NCBI GenBank assembly: GCA_037893245.1
Contig: JBAIAA010000117.1
Coordinates: 1,550,001-1,614,000, forward strand
DNA length: 64,000 bases
From: Crossaster papposus
Lineage: Eukaryota > Echinodermata > Asteroidea > Velatida > Solasteridae
Direction: 5' to 3'
How positions within the stretch are numbered: the first letter of the stretch is position 1; each line of letters starts with the position of its first letter. The notes under the pieces were generated by a model that searched no databases, was not told where the DNA came from, and was given only the letters and a program-made list of their open reading frames with translations. The translations under genes were made by a program, and so were the position numbers. This document shows, piece by piece, positions 59,101-64,000 of the stretch.

Positions 59101-62100
59101 CAGCGCAGGTTGATGTTGGCTCCAGATGTGGCAATATTCCACCTTATTCTTCTGCTGCTGCTGCTTCAGTACAGGTTGATGTTGACTCAAGATGTGGCAA
59201 TATTCCACCTTATTCTTCTCCTGCTGCTTCAGCACAGGTTGATGTTGGCTCCAGATGTAACGACATTGCTCTTCATTCTTCTGCTGCTGCTGCCTCAGTG
59301 CAGGTTGATGTTGGCTCCAGATGTACTAATATTTCACCTTATTTTTCTCCTGCTGCTTCGAACATGTTCATGTTGGCTCCAGATGTGGCAATATTCCACC
59401 TTATTCTTCTCCTGCTGTTTCAGCGCAGGTTGATGTTGGCTCCAGATGTGACGACATTCCTCTTCATTCTTCTCTGCTGCTGCTGCTGCTTCAGTGCAGG
59501 TTGATGTTGGCTCCAGATGTAGTAATATTTCACCTTATTCTTCTCCTGCTGCTTCGAACATGTTCATGTTGGCTCCAGATGTTGCAATATTCCACCTTAT
59601 TCTTCTCCTGCTGCTTCAGGGCATGTTGGTGTTCGATCCAGATGTGGCAATATTCCACCTTATTCTTCTCCTGCTGCTTCAGGGCAGGTTGATGTTGGCT
59701 ACAGATGTGGCAATATTCCACCTTATTCTTATCCTGCTGCTGCTTCAGCGCGGTTAGGGGTTGGCCCGAGATGTTGCAATAATCCACTCTGTTCTTCTCC
59801 TGCTGCTTCAGCGCAGGTTGATGTTGGCTCCCGATGTGGCAATATTCCACCTTATTCTTCTGCTGCTGCTGCTTCAGCGCAGGTTGATGTTAGAGATGTT
59901 GCAATAATCCACTATATTCTTCTCCTGCTGCTTCAGCGCAGGTTGATGTTGGCTCCAGATGTGGCAATATTCCACCTTATTCTTCTCCTGCTGCTTCAGG
60001 GCAGGTTGATGTTCGCTCCAGATGTGGCAATATTCCACCTGATTCTTCTCCTGCTGCTGCTTCAGCGGAGGCCGATGGTGGCTCCAGATGTGGCAATAAT
60101 CCACCTTATTCTTCTGATGCTGCTACTTCAGCGCAGGTTGATGTTGGCTCCAGATGTGGCAATATTCCACCTTATTCTATTCCTGCTGCTGCTTCAGCGC
60201 AGGTTGATGTTGGAGATGTTGCAATAATCCACTATATTCTTCTCCTGCTGCTTCAGCGCAGGTTGATGTTGGCTCCAGATGTGGCAATATTCCACCTTAT
60301 TCTTCTGCTGCTGCTGCTTCAGTACAGGTTGATGTTGACTCAAGATGTGGCAATATTCCACCTTATTCTTCTCCTGCTGCTTCAGCACAGGTTGATGTTG
60401 GCTCCAGATGTAACGACATTGCTCTTCATTCTTCTGCTGCTGCTGCCTCAGTGCAGGTTGATGTTGGCTCCAGATGTACTAATATTTCACCTTATTTTTC
60501 TCCTGCTGCTTCGAACATGTTCATGTTGGCTCCAGATGTGGCAATATTCCACCTTATTCTTCTCCTGCTGTTTCAGCGCAGGTTGATGTTGGCTCCAGAT
60601 GTGACGACATTCCTCTTCATTCTTCTCTGCTGCTGCTGCTGCTTCAGTGCAGGTTGATGTTGGCTCCAGATGTAGTAATATTTCACCTTATTCTTCTCCT
60701 GCTGCTTCGAACATGTTCATGTTGGCTCCAGATGTTGCAATATTCCACCTTATTCTTCTCCTGCTGCTTCAGGGCATGTTGGTGTTCGATCCAGATGTGG
60801 CAATATTCCACCTTATTCTTCTCCTGCTGCTTCAGGGCAGGTTGATGTTGGCTACAGATGTGGCAATATTCCACCTTATTCTTATCCTGCTGCTGCTTCA
60901 GCGCGGTTAGGGGTTGGCCCGAGATGTTGCAATAATCCACTCTGTTCTTCTCCTGCTGCTTCAGCGCAGGTTGATGTTGGCTCCCGATGTGGCAATATTC
61001 CACCTTATTCTTCTGCTGCTGCTGCTTCAGCGCAGGTTGATGTTAGAGATGTTGCAATAATCCACTATATTCTTCTCCTGCTGCTTCAGCGCAGGTTGAT
61101 GTTGGCTCCAGATGTGGCAATATTCCACCTTATTCTTCTCCTGCTGCTTCAGGGCAGGTTGATGTTCGCTCCAGATGTGGCAATATTCCACCTGATTCTT
61201 CTCCTGCTGCTGCTTCAGCGGAGGCCGATGGTGGCTCCAGATGTGGCAATAATCCACCTTATTCTTCTGCTGCTGCTACTTCAGCGCAGGTTGATGTTGG
61301 CTCCAGATGTGGCAATATTCCACCTTATTCTTCTGCTGCTGCTGCTTCAGCGCAGGTTGATGTTGGAGATGTTGCAATAATCCACTATATTCTTCTCCTG
61401 CTGCTTCAGCGCAGGTTGATGTTGGCTCCAGATGTGGCAATATTCCACCTTATTCTTCTGCTGCTGCTGCTTCAGTACAGGTTGATGTTGACTCAAGATG
61501 TGGCAATATTCCACATTATTCTTCTCCTGCTGCTTCAGCCCAGGTTGATGTTGGCTCCAGATGTGACGACATTCCTCTTCATTCTTCTGCTGCTGCTGCT
61601 TCAGCGCAGGTTGATGTTAGAGATGTTGCAATAATCCACTATATTCTTCTCCTGCTGCTTCAGCGCAGGTTGATGTTGGCTCCAGATGTGGCAATATTCC
61701 ACCTTATTCTTCTCCTGCTGCTTCAGGGCAGGTTGATGTTCGCTCCAGATGTGGCAATATTCCACCTGATTCTTCTCCTGCTGCTGCTTCAGCGGAGGCC
61801 GATGGTGGCTCCAGATGTGGCAATAATCCACCTTATTCTTCTGCTGCTGCTACTTCAGCGCAGGTTGATGTTGGCTCCAGATGTGGCAATATTCCACCTT
61901 ATTCTTCTTCTGCTGCTGCTTCAGCGCAGGTTGATGTTGGAGATGTTGCAATAATCCACTATATTCTTCTCCTGCTGCTTCAGCGCAGGTTGATGTTGGC
62001 TCCAGATGTGGCAATATTCCACCTTATTCTTCTGCTGCTGCTGCTTCAGTACAGGTTGATGTTGACTCAAGATGTGGCAATATTCCACATTATTCTTCTC

Positions 62101-64000
62101 CTGCTGCTTCAGCCCAGGTTGATGTTGGCTCCAGATGTGACGACATTCCTCTTCATTCTTCTGCTGCTGCTGCTTCAGTGCAGGTTGATGTTGGTTCCAG
62201 ATGTAGTAATATTTCACCTTATTTTTCTCCTGCTGCTTCGAGCAGGTTGATGTTGGCTCCAGATGTGGCAATATTCCACCTTATTCTTCTCCTGCTGCTT
62301 CAGGGCAGGTTGATGTTCGCTCCAGATGTGGCAATATTCCACCTGATTCTTCTCCTGCTGCTGCTTCAGCGGAGGCCGATGGTGGTTCCAGATGTGGCAA
62401 TAATCCACCTTGTTCTTCTGCTGCTGCTACTTCAGCGCAGGTTGATGTTGGCTCCAGATGTGGTAATATTCCACCTTGTGTTTCTGCTGCTGCTGCTTCA
62501 GCGCAGGTTGATGTTGGAGATGTTGCAATATTCCACCTTATTCTTCTGCTGCTGCTGCTTCAGCGCAGGTTCATGTTGGCTCCAGATGTGGCAATATTCC
62601 ACCTTATTCTTCTGCTGCTGCTGCTTCAGTGCAGGTTGATGTTGGTTCCAGATGTAGTAATATTTCACTTTATTTTTCTCTTGCTGCTTCAGCGCAGGTT
62701 GATGTTGGCTCCAGATGTAACGACATTCCTCTTCATTCTTCTGCTGCTGCTGCTTCAGTACAGGTTGATGTTGACTTAAGATGTGGCAATATTCCACCTT
62801 ATTCTTCTCCTGCTGCTTCAGCGCAGGTTGATGTTGGCTCCAGATGTGACGACATTCCTCTTCATTCTTCTACTGCTGCTGCTTCAGTGCAGGTTGATGT
62901 TTGTTCCAGATGTGGCAATATTCCACCTTATTTTTCTCCTGCTGCTTCAGGACAGGTTGATGTTCGCTCCAGATGTGGCAATATTCCACCTGATTCTTCT
63001 CCTGCTGCTGCTTCAGCGGAGGCCGATGGTGGCTCCAGATGTGGCAATAATCCACCTTATTCTTCTGATGCTGCTACTTCAGCGCAGGTTGATGTTGGCT
63101 CCAGATGTGGCAATATTCCACCTTATTCTATTCCTGCTGCTGCTTCAGCGCAGGTTGATTTTGGAGATGTTGCAATAATCCACTATATTCTTCTTCTGCT
63201 GCTTCAGCGCAGGTTGATGTTGGCTCCAGATGTGGCAATATTCCACCTTATTCTTCTGCTGCTGCTGCTTCAGTACAGGTTGATATTGACTCAAGATGTG
63301 GCAATATTCCACCTTATTCTTCTCCTGCTGCTTCAGCGCAGGTTGATGTTGGCTCCAGATGTAACGACATTGCTCTTCATTCTTCTGCTGCTGCTGCCTC
63401 AGTGCAGGTTGATGTTGGCTCCAGATGTACTAATATTTCACCTTATTTTTCTCCTGCTGCTTCGAACATGTTCATGTTGGCTCCAGATGTGGCAATATTC
63501 CACCTTATTCTTCTCCTGCTGTTTCAGCGCAGGTTGATGTTGGCTCCAGATGTGACGACATTCCTCTTCATTCTTCTCTGCTGCTGCTGCTGCTTCAGTG
63601 CAGGTTGATGTTGGCTCCAGATGTAGTAATATTTCACCTTATTCTTCTCCTGCTGCTTCGAACATGTTCATGTTGGCTCCAGATGTTGCAATATTCCACC
63701 TTATTCTTCTCCTGCTGCTTCAGGGCATGTTGGTGTTCGATCCAGATGTGGCAATATTCCACCTTATTCTTCTCCTGCTGCTTCAGGGCAGGTTGATGTT
63801 GGCTACAGATGTGGCAATATTCCACCTTATTCTTATCCTGCTGCTGCTTCAGCGCGGTTAGGGGTTGGCCCGAGATGTTGCAATAATCCACTCTGTTCTT
63901 CTCCTACTGCTTCAGCGCAGGTTGATGTTGGCTCCCGATGTGGCAATATTCCACCTTATTCTTCTGCTGCTGCTGCTTCAGCGCAGGTTGATGTTAGAGA
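38142..64000. repeat. 1.5-4.1-kb superunits in the right half of the satellite
   Basis: A recognisable ~0.9-kb block begins at 38142, 42248, 45966, 47572, 51415, 52955, 54941, 58525 and 62629. The distances are 4106, 3718, 1606, 3843, 1540, 1986, 3584 and 4104 bp. Several blocks give the same 302-codon open frame; the 51415 copy is one 66-bp monomer shorter, and the 52955 copy changes course after ~0.55 kb. The pattern is one of large superunits with internal losses and gains of monomers. Confidence 0.85.

Larger units (their letters stand above)
19444..64000. repeat. 63/66-bp satellite array, roughly 690 monomers, running off the window
   Basis: The monomer starts CTTCAGCGCAGGTTGATG, continues GGCTCCAGATGTGGCAATAT, then CCACCTTATTCTTC, and ends in two to five CTG triplets. 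Ending in TCTCCTGCTG gives 63 bp; ending in TCTGCTGCTGCTG gives 66 bp. A recurring short variant (GGAGATGTTGCAATAATCC) is 59 bp. Other variants carry TTCGAACATGTTCATG, TTCGAGCAGG, GGCATGTTGGTGTTCGATCC or GCGGTTAGGGGTTGGCCCGAG. In the consensus, two plus-strand frames and one minus-strand frame lack stops, which produces hundreds of leucine-, alanine- or glutamine-rich open frames. Length variants such as the 4-bp deletion move the frame freely, so there is no sign of selection on a protein. Centromeric, subtelomeric or other heterochromatic location is possible but not shown. Confidence 0.95.

Noticed and set aside
19444-64000. Leucine-rich, alanine-rich and glutamine-rich open frames across the satellite on both strands
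   Set aside because: The consensus monomer lacks stops in two plus frames and one minus frame, and length variants shift frames without consequence. These are repeat artefacts.
1583-64000. CRISPR-like arrays (regularly spaced repeats)
   Set aside because: The repeats are contiguous tandem units without unique spacers, in an intron-containing eukaryotic genome with no cas genes.

Overview
This is a eukaryotic, intron-bearing genomic window that fits a marine invertebrate animal. Candidates are lancelet, hemichordate, echinoderm, mollusc or cnidarian; the sequence does not decide between them. The evidence is GT-AG introns, repeats rich in TGACCTTTGACCT, frequent TGTACATGT-type words, and two mobile-element-type gene families that I know mainly from such animals. 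No bacterial-style genes, operons, rRNA, tRNA or CRISPR were seen. About 53 kb of the 64 kb is tandem repeat, and most long open frames here are by-products of repeat units that lack stop codons.

Left part (1-8.2 kb). After a poly-C tract and unremarkable AT-rich DNA come four copies of a ~170-bp repeat loaded with nuclear-receptor-like half sites (~880-1555). A 2.5-kb minisatellite of 21- and 23-bp units follows (1583-4095), then a short 16-bp repeat (4112-4187). Directly after these lies a plus-strand gene whose exons join in frame (4188-6841). It looks like a DDE-transposase-related protein family, with a frameshift in its first visible exon and no visible start. A ~770-bp fold-back element sits at 7420-8190.

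Middle (8.2-19.4 kb). A minus-strand tyrosine-recombinase gene of the Crypton type (8508-10854) has three exons that join in phase. It carries one in-frame stop and one 1-nt frameshift, so this copy is probably dead. A TTAA-flanked, piggyBac-like MITE sits in its last intron. Immediately upstream of its first exon is a 6.3-kb array (10885-17236) of 19 related ~335-bp units of two types. Seven units carry a 129-bp (43-codon) minus-strand exon candidate bounded by AG and GT. Its phase matches the recombinase exon, so the array may be a multiplied 5' exon plus intron. Every unit also holds a long G-run block. Between 17.2 and 19.4 kb there are only small hairpins and short repeats.

Right part (19.44 kb to the window end). 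A 63/66-bp satellite of roughly 690 monomers fills the rest and runs off the edge. It shows nested higher-order structure: a 3,082-bp tandem duplication, a 1,414-bp shift, exact 576-bp tandem blocks, and 1.5-4.1-kb superunits.

The most interesting candidate is the multiplied, phase-symmetric exon upstream of the Crypton-like recombinase. The two gene families do not form a pathway together. Both look like mobile-element genes or their remnants, each bordered on its 5' side by an expanded tandem array.
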